64,000 nt of DNA from contig JAFNXN010000010.1 in assembly GCA_017379015.1 (NCBI GenBank), forward strand, positions 24,366 through 88,365, in the 5' to 3' direction. Source of the stretch: Alistipes sp. (lineage in GTDB: Bacteria > Bacteroidota > Bacteroidia > Bacteroidales > Rikenellaceae). Shown here one piece after another: positions 17,575 through 26,866 of the stretch. The first letter of the stretch is position 1; each line of letters begins with the position of its first letter. The notes below the pieces were generated by a model that made no database searches, was not told the DNA's origin, and saw only the letters and a list, made by a program, of their open reading frames with translations. The position numbers and the translations under genes are program-made.

Positions 17575-19065
17575 ATGGCTAAGAAATTTTTTGCAGCTGT
17601 GGCTGTGGTGCTCGCCCTCTTTGCGGTGGCATGTAACGACACCCAGGAGCCAAGCAATGATACCCCCATCGAGATTAACCTTAGCGTAGATCCCGAGACT
17701 CTTCAGATTAACGCCTCTGGCGACGAGGTGACTCTTACTGTCACTACTGATGCCAAGAAGTGGGAGTATGTGAACGCCACATCGTGGATCACCATCCATC
17801 GCTACGAGGATACGCTCACCGTCCTTGCCTCGAACAACGAGAGCGAGGAGGTGCGCAAGGGTACTATCCTTATTGTCGCATCTAGCGGTTCGACACGTGT
17901 AGAGAAGAGCGTTGTTGTTGAGCAGGCACCTAAGAGTGGTGGTACTGCTGGTGCTTCGATGTTCGAGTGTCCAGTCTTCGAGGAGATTATCCTCTCAATG
18001 TATGACTTCGATGGCGATGGCATCCTCTCGGCTGAGGAGGCGCAGCGCATCACCGACCTTGTGCTTACGATGAACGACGAGGAGGAGCGTGAGCCTATCA
18101 CCTCGCTTAAGGGTATCGAGACCTTCGTGAACCTTAAGAACCTCGACTGCGACTGCAACAATATCGTGAAGCTCGACCTCAGTGGTCTTGAGAAGCTGGA
18201 GTATGTAGATTGCTCGTATAACCTTATCACCACTATCGACGTGTCGGGCTGTAAGTCGCTTAAGTGGTTGTATGCCTACTCAAACAAGCTTGAGAGATTG
18301 TATATCACTGGTTGTGATAATCTTATGTTCTTGCAGGCGTACAACAACTCGCTTAAGACTATCGACATCACAGGCTTCCCTGAGATGATCTACCTTGACC
18401 TTCGTCTTAACAACCTTCAGGAGGCGAAGTTCTCGAACTGTCCTAAGCTTCAGATCGCAGCTATCGGCTCTAACAACATCATGTCGCTCGACCTCACGGG
18501 TCTTCCAGAGCTCTACACTCTCGGTTGCTACGAGAATAGCATCACGTCGCTCGATCTCACGGGTCTTCCTAAGCTTGAGATGCTCGAGTGCTATGCCAAC
18601 AACCTTGCTACGCTCGACTGTAGCCACAACCCTGGGCTTATGGCTCTTACATGCCAGCGTAACCTCCTCACGGAGCTTAACATCGCTGGTTGTACAAAGC
18701 TTAAGAAGATTGACTGCAGCAGCAACTATCTCGAGGGCGAGCTTGATGTAAACGCTCTTGGCGATCTCTACCTCTTGCACTGTGGAGGTAATGGCTACAC
18801 CTCGATCAAGGCTAATGAGTGCGTGCTCATGACCGACATGGAGTGTGCTAATACCCAGATCACTGAGCTTGAGGTGTCGCAGTTGACACTCCTTGAGTCG
18901 CTTGTGGCAAACGATTGCCAGCTTACGGAGATGGATTGCAGCAACAACCTACTCCTCGACCAGCTCTACCTCCAGGGCAACCCTCTCGAGGTGCTTTACT
19001 TGGCACAGGGACAGAGCATTGTCGACCTTAAGCTCGACAACCACGACGTTGTGAGCTACCGATAG
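17575..19065 (+). CDS. BACON / EF-hand / leucine-rich-repeat lipoprotein
   Basis: A 496-aa lipoprotein with lipobox FAVAC. Residues about 32-120 form a BACON domain (LSVDPETLQINASGDEVTL, then NATSWITI). Near residue 145, DFDGDGILSAEEA is a canonical EF-hand calcium loop. Residues about 170-490 contain some fifteen leucine-rich repeats of the Bacteroidetes/BspA style, about 21 residues each (LDCSYNLITTIDVSGCKSL). Such LRR proteins typically bind host proteins or glycans. It is co-transcribed with the preceding fimbrillin-like gene and closed by a strong terminator. Confidence 0.85.
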   Translation: MAKKFFAAVAVVLALFAVACNDTQEPSNDTPIEINLSVDPETLQINASGDEVTLTVTTDAKKWEYVNATSWITIHRYEDTLTVLASNNESEEVRKGTILIVASSGSTRVEKSVVVEQAPKSGGTAGASMFECPVFEEIILSMYDFDGDGILSAEEAQRITDLVLTMNDEEEREPITSLKGIETFVNLKNLDCDCNNIVKLDLSGLEKLEYVDCSYNLITTIDVSGCKSLKWLYAYSNKLERLYITGCDNLMFLQAYNNSLKTIDITGFPEMIYLDLRLNNLQEAKFSNCPKLQIAAIGSNNIMSLDLTGLPELYTLGCYENSITSLDLTGLPKLEMLECYANNLATLDCSHNPGLMALTCQRNLLTELNIAGCTKLKKIDCSSNYLEGELDVNALGDLYLLHCGGNGYTSIKANECVLMTDMECANTQITELEVSQLTLLESLVANDCQLTEMDCSNNLLLDQLYLQGNPLEVLYLAQGQSIVDLKLDNHDVVSYR

Positions 19066-19085
19066 AGGCTTCACCTATATATGAT

Positions 19086-19119
19086 AAATGCCGACTCCTT
19101 AGCTTTGGGGTCGGCATTT
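19086..19119 (+). terminator. Terminator of the LRR lipoprotein operon
   Basis: Stem AAATGCCGAC / GTCGGCATTT followed by a T-rich tail. The sequence from 19130 to 19290 is purine-rich and then pyrimidine-rich low-complexity DNA with no gene recognised. Confidence 0.88.
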
Positions 19120-19292
19120 TTTGTTTGATTGAAAGGGAGTCAAAGAGTAGAGTTGAATGTGGAAAGAGGAAAGATGAAAGTGGAATGTTTTCGTTGTCTG
19201 CGACCATCGCTTTGTCGACCTTGTCGCCTTGTCCCTCTGTCTTTCTCCACGGCGTCACTTTGCGCCTCTGTTTTCTCCGCGGCGTCGCTCTC

Positions 19293-19943
19293 TTATATCT
19301 CTACGAGGCGGTTCTTTATGGCATAGACCACAAGGTTTGCAGTGTTCTTGCACCCTGTCTTTTCGAGGATGTTGGCGCGATGCTTATCCACCGTACGCTT
19401 CGAGATAAAGAGCTTGTCGGCGATCTCCTGGTTCGATAGACCGCGACACACCTCCACAAGGATCTCTATCTCGCGCTCCGAGAGGGCATCCTCATCTCCC
19501 GAAGTGGTGGTTGCTAGTCGGCTCATGTTGCGCGTCAGCGAGTCGAGCAGCGTGGGGCTGAAGTAGCTATTACCTGTTACGGCTGTGTCGATTGCAGAGT
19601 AGACCTCCTCGATGTCGGAGTCCTTAAGCAGAAATCCCGAGGCTCCGCACTCCACCATCAGCGAGTAGAAGTGCTCATCGCCATACATCGATAGGGTGAT
19701 GATGTGCAGCTCTGGACGCTGTGCCAAGGCTCTACGCGTAGTCTCCGAGCCATCAATGCCGGGCATAGATATATCCATAAACACCACGTCGACATCTATC
19801 GTGGGGAGTATCGCCAAGAACTCCTCGCCGCTGCCTACGTCGGCAACAACCTCGTAGTCGGGATGCTGGGCCAGCAGGCCAGCAAGACCACTGCGAAATA
19901 GCGTGTGGTCGTCAACAAGTGCAATTCTAATCTCTCTCTTCAT
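19293..19943 (-). CDS. NarL/LuxR-type response regulator
   Basis: A 216-aa two-component response regulator. The receiver domain (residues 5-120) has the acidic pair in LVDDHTLFR, phospho-acceptor Asp57 in VVFMDISMPG, and the conserved lysine in GFLLKDSD. The C-terminal LuxR HTH (about 150-210) reads LSEREIEILVEVCRGLSNQEIA then KRTVDKHRANILEKTG. It overlaps the sensor kinase gene by 17 bases, so they form a pair. It ends the run that begins with the cell-shape genes. Confidence 0.93.
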   Translation of the reverse strand: MKREIRIALVDDHTLFRSGLAGLLAQHPDYEVVADVGSGEEFLAILPTIDVDVVFMDISMPGIDGSETTRRALAQRPELHIITLSMYGDEHFYSLMVECGASGFLLKDSDIEEVYSAIDTAVTGNSYFSPTLLDSLTRNMSRLATTTSGDEDALSEREIEILVEVCRGLSNQEIADKLFISKRTVDKHRANILEKTGCKNTANLVVYAIKNRLVEI

Positions 19944-20934
19944 TCTTCTCCTTTATCTTTAGGCGGCGTAGATCGCGTTTTGTGAGGTGTAGCATGCTCG
20001 ATGAGGTCGATACCTCGCAGTGTGCTCGCATGCCCTCGCCGTGGTTGCTCGTAAGTCGAAACTTACCGCCGAGCGACTGTATGCGTGATTGTATGTTCGA
20101 TATTCCCATACATTGGTCCGAGATCTCCTTGACGAGAAAGCCTCGCCCGTTATCGGCATAGTCAACCATTAGACGGTCGCCGTTTAGGGCTATGTTAAGA
20201 TCTATCTTGGTGCATCCCGAGTGCTTTAGCGAGTTGTTGATAAGCTCGCATACGACGCGGTAGATGATCACCTCGATGTTAGAGTCAAATCGCTCGGTGC
20301 GTAGCGTGGTCCTAAACTCTATGCGCACGTCGTGTAGGGCTATGGTGCGATCGACAAAGTTCTTGATGCCACGCATCAGACCAAAGCTGTTGAGCACGTG
20401 CGGCGATAGGTTGTTCGAGATGTCGCGTAGAGAGCGTATAGCCTCGTCGATGACGGCAGCTGTGTTGTGTAGTGTTGCACGATCCTTCTCCGAGAGCTCT
20501 GCGCGTGAGAGTGCCGAGAGAGACATCTTAGCTGAGGATAGTAGCGGACCTAGTCCGTCGTGCAGGTCGCGCGAGAATGAGGCTCGCGAACGCTCCTCGG
20601 TACGCACGAGGGCTGTCATAAAGTGGTTCTCGAGTAGTCGGCGGTGGTATGTCATGCGGTCGACATAGTTTATCAGCAGACGAGCACATACCACGCACGT
20701 CGAGAAGCAGACCGACACCAAGATGCCGAGCCATGCAAAGGTGAGATTTGAGACGCTGTTGCCCGCAAAGGTGAGGAGCTGAAGGATGCGTTCGACGCTG
20801 AGGGTCATAAGACCGATGATGCAGGCGATCCACAGCACACTATACTTGGTCTCGCGCACCAGAAATACGGCAATCACCATCGCCACGAGCTGCATGATGA
20901 TGGCAACGACCATCAATATCTCAACACCCGACAT
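19927..20934 (-). CDS. Sensor histidine kinase (HisKA_3 type)
   Basis: A 335-aa membrane kinase. Three hydrophobic helices occupy about residues 5-25, 31-50 and 66-88, with no sizeable extracellular domain. The dimerisation helix contains the phospho-accepting His125 in SRDLHDGLGPLL. The HATPase domain has the N box in ELINNSLKHSG (near 233) and the G1 box DNGRGF (261-266). It belongs to the NarX/DegS/LiaS class and partners the overlapping NarL-type regulator. With little external domain it probably senses within or near the membrane. It starts 9 bases after surE ends. Confidence 0.9.
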   Translation of the reverse strand: MSGVEILMVVAIIMQLVAMVIAVFLVRETKYSVLWIACIIGLMTLSVERILQLLTFAGNSVSNLTFAWLGILVSVCFSTCVVCARLLINYVDRMTYHRRLLENHFMTALVRTEERSRASFSRDLHDGLGPLLSSAKMSLSALSRAELSEKDRATLHNTAAVIDEAIRSLRDISNNLSPHVLNSFGLMRGIKNFVDRTIALHDVRIEFRTTLRTERFDSNIEVIIYRVVCELINNSLKHSGCTKIDLNIALNGDRLMVDYADNGRGFLVKEISDQCMGISNIQSRIQSLGGKFRLTSNHGEGMRAHCEVSTSSSMLHLTKRDLRRLKIKEKNEERD

Positions 20935-20943
20935 CGCTACTTG

Positions 20944-21723
20944 CTATTTGATAACACCCTGTAGGCTGCCCAGCATACGGTAGTCCGTCATGTCAACCTG
21001 TACGGGTACCACAGCGACATACCTATGTGCCAATGCCCACTCGTCGGTATCCTCTGCCTCAGGCTCAGCATTCTGAAAGGCTCCCGTAAGCCAGAAGTAC
21101 TCTCTGCCGTGCGGATCTTGACGCGCGTAGAACTCCTCGCGCCAGAAGCCACGTGTCTGACGACAGAGGCGTATGCCCTCGATCTGGTCTGCGGCAATGC
21201 GTGGCACGTTGACATTAAGACATAGTGGGCGAGGTAGCTCGGTTGCGGCCTCAAGTACCGACTTGATCACCATGCGACCATACTTCACCGCACCCTCAAA
21301 GTCAGCATCGGCATCATGGTCGTCGAGCGACAGACCAATAGATGGCACCGAGTAGAAGCTACCCTCGATGGCAGCACCCATCGTTCCCGAGTACATCACA
21401 TTTACCGCAGCATTCGAGCCGTGGTTGATGCCCGAGAGCACTAGGTCGACCTTGCGCCCTACAAAGAGGTGATCGAAGGCTATCTTCGCACAATCTACGG
21501 GGGTTCCCGAGAAGGCATATATCTCAACTCGCTCGCTCGACTCCACCTTGCGCATGAAGAGTGGCTGGTTGATCGTTATGGCCTGGCTCATGCCACTCTG
21601 CACCCTGTCGGGGGCTATTGCCACAACACGTCCAAACTCGCTTGCTAGGTTAACAGCTGCACGAAAACCCTTCGAGAGGTAGCTGTCGTCGTTGGTAACA
21701 AATATGACTCTTTCTGTCTGCAT
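20944..21723 (-). CDS. surE: 5'/3'-nucleotidase SurE
   Basis: A 259-aa SurE phosphatase that hydrolyses nucleoside monophosphates. The N-terminal metal site is FVTNDDSYLSKGF (Asn11-Asp12-Asp13). APDRVQSGMSQAIT carries the conserved serine, GTPVDCAKIAFDHL follows, and SGINHGSNAA gives the metal-binding asparagine. Length and motif order match the family. It lies 12 bases after rodA and 9 bases before the histidine kinase gene. Confidence 0.93.
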   Translation of the reverse strand: MQTERVIFVTNDDSYLSKGFRAAVNLASEFGRVVAIAPDRVQSGMSQAITINQPLFMRKVESSERVEIYAFSGTPVDCAKIAFDHLFVGRKVDLVLSGINHGSNAAVNVMYSGTMGAAIEGSFYSVPSIGLSLDDHDADADFEGAVKYGRMVIKSVLEAATELPRPLCLNVNVPRIAADQIEGIRLCRQTRGFWREEFYARQDPHGREYFWLTGAFQNAEPEAEDTDEWALAHRYVAVVPVQVDMTDYRMLGSLQGVIK

Positions 21724-21735
21724 AAACTCTATACT

Positions 21736-23190
21736 CTATCCAAAATATATACTCTGATCCTCGGTACTTGCGTCGAGGCGTATTGCGATCATAATGAGCA
21801 GTGTCGAGGCAAGAAGCGACGAACCGCCATAGCTCATAAGCGGCAGTGGGATACCCATCACGGGCATCAGTCCTATGGTCATGCCTATGTTTACCCATAC
21901 GTGGAAGAGGAGTATGGCTGCCACGGCGTAGCAGTAGACTCTGCCAAAGGGCTCTTTGATGCGCTCGCCCATCCGCATAAGGCGCAAGATAAGTGCTATG
22001 TAGAGCAGTACAACTATCGACGAGCCTACGAAGCCCCACTCCTCACCTACGGTGCAGAATATGAAGTCGGTATGCTTCTCAGGCAGGTAGTCGTACTTTG
22101 TCTGTGTTCCCTCCATAAAGCCCTTGCCAAAGACTCCTCCCGAGCCTATGGCGATGAGCGACTGGTTGACGTTGTAGTCGATACCCTTGGGGTCGCTCTT
22201 CACACCTACGTATGTCAATATTCGATCCTGCTGGTGCGACTTGAGCTTCGAGAAGAGCATGTCGCACGTGGGCACAAAGAGCATGGCGTAGACAAACATG
22301 ATGATGGGCCAGAGCAACACCATGGCGCGCATCTTGATAGCTATAGCACCCAGCACCAACGCCGATATGCCACATACGATCATCAGCGATGCGTAGCCAC
22401 TTAGTGGCGTGCATAGGCTCAGCAGTAGCGTTGCGAGGAGTGCTAGTGCCAAGAAGCGCACGTGGCTAACCACCTCACCCATCTTCAGCGCACTATATAT
22501 CGTGAAGAGCACCAGCAGCGTCACGAATATTGACACAGGGGTGAAGATAAACGAGACGATGAATAGAAAGACGCTAAAGATCATCGGGAAGTAGAGGTAC
22601 TTGGTGAGTCCCTCGCGTATGAATACAAAGAGGAATGAGCAGAGCACAAGTCCCGATCCTGTATCGTTCTGAAGGATGATGATCAGTAGAGGTATGAATA
22701 TTACCGCCGCAACCTTTATCAGGTCGCGCACGCGGTTGATGTTGAACGAGAAGTCGCTCATCACACGTGCCACCATAAGTGCCGTGGCTATCTTTACAAA
22801 CTCCACGGGTTGTAGCCTTATGCCTCCAAACTCAAACCACGCCTTAGCACCGTTTACCTTGACACCAAAGAGCAGTACTGCCACCAGTAGTCCAATGCCG
22901 AGAATGTAGGAGGGGTAGGCAAACATGTGAAAATATCGGCGGTCGAGCAGTAGGATCACAAGACCCATGACCCAGGCGATGCCTGCCCACATGATCTGCT
23001 TCATGTAGTTGTGGCGAAACGAGAATATGTTCTCCACATCGGGGTCGTATGATGCTGAGGTTATCGATAGGATGCCTATCAGCACGAGGGCAAAGTATAG
23101 ACCAAGTGCTACAAGGTCGATATGTCCAAATAGCGAGCCCGACTTTTGTCCTACCGAGTAGCCTGAAGTATTGTTATATAGAGGTCCCAT
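21736..23190 (-). CDS. rodA: Rod-shape peptidoglycan polymerase RodA
   Basis: A 484-aa SEDS-family membrane glycosyltransferase with about ten transmembrane helices. Signature segments include ARVMSDFSFNINRVRD, IILQNDTGSGLVLCSF, YLPEKHTDFIFCTVGEEWGF and PVMGIPLPLMSYGGSS. It polymerises glycan strands with its partner PBP2, encoded 3 bases upstream. The roughly 480-residue length is longer than Escherichia coli RodA and typical of Bacteroidetes, with an enlarged central loop. Confidence 0.94.
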   Translation of the reverse strand: MGPLYNNTSGYSVGQKSGSLFGHIDLVALGLYFALVLIGILSITSASYDPDVENIFSFRHNYMKQIMWAGIAWVMGLVILLLDRRYFHMFAYPSYILGIGLLVAVLLFGVKVNGAKAWFEFGGIRLQPVEFVKIATALMVARVMSDFSFNINRVRDLIKVAAVIFIPLLIIILQNDTGSGLVLCSFLFVFIREGLTKYLYFPMIFSVFLFIVSFIFTPVSIFVTLLVLFTIYSALKMGEVVSHVRFLALALLATLLLSLCTPLSGYASLMIVCGISALVLGAIAIKMRAMVLLWPIIMFVYAMLFVPTCDMLFSKLKSHQQDRILTYVGVKSDPKGIDYNVNQSLIAIGSGGVFGKGFMEGTQTKYDYLPEKHTDFIFCTVGEEWGFVGSSIVVLLYIALILRLMRMGERIKEPFGRVYCYAVAAILLFHVWVNIGMTIGLMPVMGIPLPLMSYGGSSLLASTLLIMIAIRLDASTEDQSIYFG

Positions 23191-23193
23191 CTC

Positions 23194-25092
23194 TTACTGT
23201 TTTGGGTGTTGCTGGTCGTACTTACGCTGCTTAGCATCGTAGTAGCCGTAGTTAATCTTGTAGTTGAGCACGCGCTGCAACATATCCTGACGCTTGATCG
23301 TGTCGGTGAGGTATAGCTCCTCGATGAGGCTGGCAATAGGCACTGCTATCTCCGAGCCAAATCCTCCATGCTCGACATATACCGAGATGGCTATGCGGGG
23401 GTTGTTGCGTGGAGCAAACGATAGGAATGTTGAGTGGTCGGGGTATCTATATCCCGAGGCATCACGACGGTTGTGCTCAGCTGTTCCCGTCTTGCCGCAT
23501 ACGTCCCACCCCTCGAGCTTTGCCTGACGCGATGTACCATCGTCGTTGACACTCATCCACATGCCATCGATTATAGGCTCAAAGTTATGTGCGCTGACCT
23601 TGGTGTAGTGACGCTCGTAGAAGCGACTATCTATCGAGTCACGACCATCAATCGACTTGATGATGTGGGGTATGTAGTAGTAACCGCGGTTGGCGATGAT
23701 TGCCGCAAGGTTTGCCATCTGTAGGGGAGTACATGCCATCTCACCCTGTCCGATGGCACACGATATGGCAGTACCCCAGTTCCAGCGTCCGTCATATCCC
23801 TTGTCGTAGAACTCAGGTGTCGGCACAAAGCCCTTACTCTCGCCGTATAGGTCGCAGCCTAGGCGATCACCAAATCCAAAGCTAAAGACATACTCGTTCC
23901 ACTTGCGCACTCCCTCCTTGATGTTGCGATACTTGGGGTTGGTGATGATGTCCTTGAACACGTAGCAGAAGTAGGCGTTGCACGACTCTGCTACGGCACG
24001 ACGTAGCGTTAGGGGTGAGCTGTGCGAGTGGCACTTCATCGTACGGCTATTGCGCCCCACGCCATAGGTATAACCATTATGACATGGATACTTATCACCC
24101 GGTGTGAGCACACCCTCCTCAAGACCGATAAGTCCCTGAACGAGCTTGAATGTTGAGCCTGGGGCGTAGTGCTCCTTGAGAGCTCGTGTAAACTGTGGCT
24201 GTCGTTGGTTGCGTGTCATCTCAAGGAAGTTGGCATTACGTTGGCGACCTACCATAAGGTCGGGGTTGTATGTCGGTGAGGAAACCATGACAAGTATCTC
24301 GCCTGTTGAGGGCTCTATGGCAACCACAGCACCCACCTTGCCTACCATGAGGTGCTCAGCAAACTCCTGTAGTCGTCCGTCGATTGTAGATGTTAGCTGT
24401 GTGCCCTTTACAGGTAGCACATCGAGCTCTCCGTTCATGTATGGGCCGACGATCGCGCCACGTGTATCTTTTGCATGGTAGCTTATGCCCTTCTCGCCAC
24501 GTAGCAGAGTCTCGTATGCCGACTCTACGCCACCCACGCCAATATAGTCACCCGCCGAGTAGTACTCCCACTTGCGGATGTGCTCGTTATTCACCTCGCT
24601 AACATATCCCAGAAGGTTACCACCCACCTGACGTGGATACTCGCGTGCCGTGCGGAAGCGGGTGTAGAAGCCCTTGAAGTTGCTCTCGTCGAAGATTAGC
24701 TTTGCCTCCTGCGAGAGGTAGCCAGCCACAAGGTGAGGCGTGCGTGATGCCGAACCAGCACGACGTAGCTCACGACGCAGCTTCTCCATCGAGATGTTGA
24801 GGATTGTTGCCAGACGCACCGAGTCGAAGCCCTCGCGTGGTATGTCGCGCGTCACGACCATAACATCGTAGCATACGCGGCTACGAATTAGATACTCGCC
24901 ACGACGATCAAGAACCTCTCCGCGCATCGGAAACTCGATGTCGGTACGGATGATGTTTGCCACAGCCATAGCCTCATATCTATCGTCGATAATCTGGACG
25001 TAGAACAGACGCCCAAGTATCGCGATGGCTGCAAGTAGCACCACATATTGAAGGCGGTGATAACGCTTGATACCTCTGCTATTGTTTGTCAT
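23194..25092 (-). CDS. mrdA: Penicillin-binding protein 2
   Basis: A 632-aa class B PBP, the transpeptidase of the elongasome. It has an N-terminal membrane anchor (about residues 14-32) and a pedestal domain with VGGVESAYETLLRGEKG. The transpeptidase domain carries APGSTFKLV (SxxK), AESCNAYF (SxN) and CGKTGTAEHN (KTG). Its start overlaps the mreD stop by one base, and rodA follows after 3 bases, so expression is coupled. The partner glycosyltransferase is RodA. Confidence 0.95.
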   Translation of the reverse strand: MTNNSRGIKRYHRLQYVVLLAAIAILGRLFYVQIIDDRYEAMAVANIIRTDIEFPMRGEVLDRRGEYLIRSRVCYDVMVVTRDIPREGFDSVRLATILNISMEKLRRELRRAGSASRTPHLVAGYLSQEAKLIFDESNFKGFYTRFRTAREYPRQVGGNLLGYVSEVNNEHIRKWEYYSAGDYIGVGGVESAYETLLRGEKGISYHAKDTRGAIVGPYMNGELDVLPVKGTQLTSTIDGRLQEFAEHLMVGKVGAVVAIEPSTGEILVMVSSPTYNPDLMVGRQRNANFLEMTRNQRQPQFTRALKEHYAPGSTFKLVQGLIGLEEGVLTPGDKYPCHNGYTYGVGRNSRTMKCHSHSSPLTLRRAVAESCNAYFCYVFKDIITNPKYRNIKEGVRKWNEYVFSFGFGDRLGCDLYGESKGFVPTPEFYDKGYDGRWNWGTAISCAIGQGEMACTPLQMANLAAIIANRGYYYIPHIIKSIDGRDSIDSRFYERHYTKVSAHNFEPIIDGMWMSVNDDGTSRQAKLEGWDVCGKTGTAEHNRRDASGYRYPDHSTFLSFAPRNNPRIAISVYVEHGGFGSEIAVPIASLIEELYLTDTIKRQDMLQRVLNYKINYGYYDAKQRKYDQQHPKQ

Positions 25093-25616
25093 TATCCAAC
25101 AACTTTAGAGGTGAAGAGGCGCACTATTGGCCACGATAGGAGTAGCGAACATAGCGTGCTTAGAAGTGTGGTTACGACAAGGCGCATAAGGCTTGCTGTA
25201 GAGAGCGTCTCGAGCGCAAAGAATAGAGCGTGGTAGATGAGCATCGATACGCCAATGTATAGCATCAACTGACCCACAGAGATTCGCGCCAGCAGCTGTG
25301 TCTGATCTCCCGACTCCGTTGTGCGGTGTGTCGTGAGATAGAGGAGTGTGGTGCGAGCCAAAGCTATGGGGAGCAGTGTGATGACGTATATGCCTGATCC
25401 TCCGAGCATCAGGTCGAGCGTCAGGGCTATCAGGTAGGTGATGATAAGCACCCATATCGACTTCCACTCGACGGGCAGCAGAAGTATGATAAGAGGGAAT
25501 ATCATTGGTCGTATCCAGACAGATATTGAGCTACCTAGGTCGATGTTGTCGATTAGGAATACCTGCAATAGGAGTATCGATAGGGTTAACCAGATATATG
25601 GAATATACTTATACAT
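25092..25616 (-). CDS. mreD: Rod-shape-determining protein MreD
   Basis: A 174-aa integral membrane protein with about five hydrophobic helices and little else, as expected for MreD. SISVWIRPMIFPLIILLLPVE and the ALTLDLMLGGSGIY helix resemble the family (DxxxG motif). Identification rests on membrane topology plus position between mreC and mrdA, because MreD is poorly conserved. It ends on the first base of the PBP2 start codon. Confidence 0.88.
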   Translation of the reverse strand: MYKYIPYIWLTLSILLLQVFLIDNIDLGSSISVWIRPMIFPLIILLLPVEWKSIWVLIITYLIALTLDLMLGGSGIYVITLLPIALARTTLLYLTTHRTTESGDQTQLLARISVGQLMLYIGVSMLIYHALFFALETLSTASLMRLVVTTLLSTLCSLLLSWPIVRLFTSKVVG

Positions 25617-25655
25617 CGTGTCTAATATCTTCTAATTCAGTATTTTGTGGTTTTA

Positions 25656-26504
25656 TTATGGCTTTGATTGGCTCTCGATGTTATCCATCAAGGTCTCTAT
25701 TTCGCCATAGTGTGTGTTTTCGACAATGAGAACGTTGTTGAGTGCCGACATGTCGGCGGCGAGCTTCAGGCGTGCCGAGTACGCTGTCTTTGCGGCATTG
25801 TGCTCGAACGACTCGATGCGACCCACGATGACGCCCTTTGGTAGTCGCTCCGACCACGCCTCCACAGCCATACCCACCTCGATCTGTGCGTAGGTCGATA
25901 CATCTATGATGTCGATGTGGTAGGGTGATTCTCCTGCCCAGCGTAGCGAGCAGGTGTAGTTTGTCATCGAGAGGCTGCCACCCATCGTAAACTCGGTGTT
26001 GAGCACAGGCATTGCCACGGAGTATCGCTCCGAGCACTCTATGATGTAGCCTACGAGGCACTTGTCGGGAGTTATTACACCCATGTTCTTCTTGATGCCG
26101 TCGCGCGCACCCTTGTCTAGGACTATGTAGTTGCGCATGTGGCTGATGGTCATCGATGCTACGCGTGCAGGGTAGTAGCGGTAGTGTAGATCGCCCTCCT
26201 CGGTCATCTTACGCTGCCACGACTCTTCGGTATAGTCGGAGAGCAATTCACGCTCTCGTTCCAGTGTCTGCTCCAACTCGGCTACACGGTGAGTGAGCAT
26301 GCCGTTTTCGCCTGGTAGCGCGAAGAAGTGGTCTATGTTGGTTATCTTCTTGCTGACATAGCCACCCACGGCTGTTGTGCGCGAGAGAATCTTTGCCTCG
26401 GTATAAGGCGATGATGTGGCATACTGCCAAATAGCGATACTCTCCAAGAGCACGAAGAGTAGCACTACGTATATTCGCTTGATAAACTCTAAAAGCCTAT
26501 GCAT
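25656..26504 (-). CDS. mreC: Rod-shape-determining protein MreC
   Basis: A 282-aa protein with one N-terminal membrane helix (about residues 10-28), a coiled coil (MLTHRVAELEQTLERERELL) and two beta-barrel lobes (ARVASMTISHMRNYIVLDKGARDGIKKNMGV in part). It is the periplasmic elongasome scaffold. The start MHRLLEFIKR at 26504 is preferred over an in-frame codon 30 bases upstream, because the membrane anchor then starts at the usual place. mreD begins 39 bases later. Confidence 0.92.
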   Translation of the reverse strand: MHRLLEFIKRIYVVLLFVLLESIAIWQYATSSPYTEAKILSRTTAVGGYVSKKITNIDHFFALPGENGMLTHRVAELEQTLERERELLSDYTEESWQRKMTEEGDLHYRYYPARVASMTISHMRNYIVLDKGARDGIKKNMGVITPDKCLVGYIIECSERYSVAMPVLNTEFTMGGSLSMTNYTCSLRWAGESPYHIDIIDVSTYAQIEVGMAVEAWSERLPKGVIVGRIESFEHNAAKTAYSARLKLAADMSALNNVLIVENTHYGEIETLMDNIESQSKP

Positions 26505-26688
26505 AATCTCTCTTTGAAAGAGGCTGCACGACACTAAAGCCGACAGCCTCTCGATAATCTATCTCTTTAAATCTGTTGCAGCGTGGCATTGCACCTTAGC
26601 TGCCGTAGCTTACACTACCTCCTTAAGCGTACTGCCCGTTGCTCGGCGAATTGCGAGGCTATGGAATAACTTAAGCCCACCCCCTCTA

Positions 26689-26817
26689 CTATGTTGAGGT
26701 TGAAGAAAAAGATGTAGTTTTAGGCGTGCGAAGCTCGAAAAAGCGGAGTTTACTTAGCGTAAATGAGCATTTTGAGAGCGAGCATAACGACAAAATACAC
26801 TTTTTATTCAGCCTCAT
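26689..26817 (-). repeat. Dispersed intergenic repeat, copy 1, with a 42-aa frame
   Basis: This block in the 362-bp mreB-mreC gap has a second copy at 44665-44853 on the other strand. The two share roughly 90 bp at one end and about 27 bp at the other; copy 2 carries about 70 extra bases in between. On the minus strand copy 1 encodes 42 residues from ATG to TAG, starting MRLNKKCILSLCS and ending PKTTSFSSTST. The peptide ends are alike in both copies. I recognise no family; it may be a MITE-like or RNA element rather than a gene. Confidence 0.7.
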
Positions 26818-26866
26818 TGACGAGATAATTCGTTAGCGGCAGTAGATGACACCTTATCACAAAAAA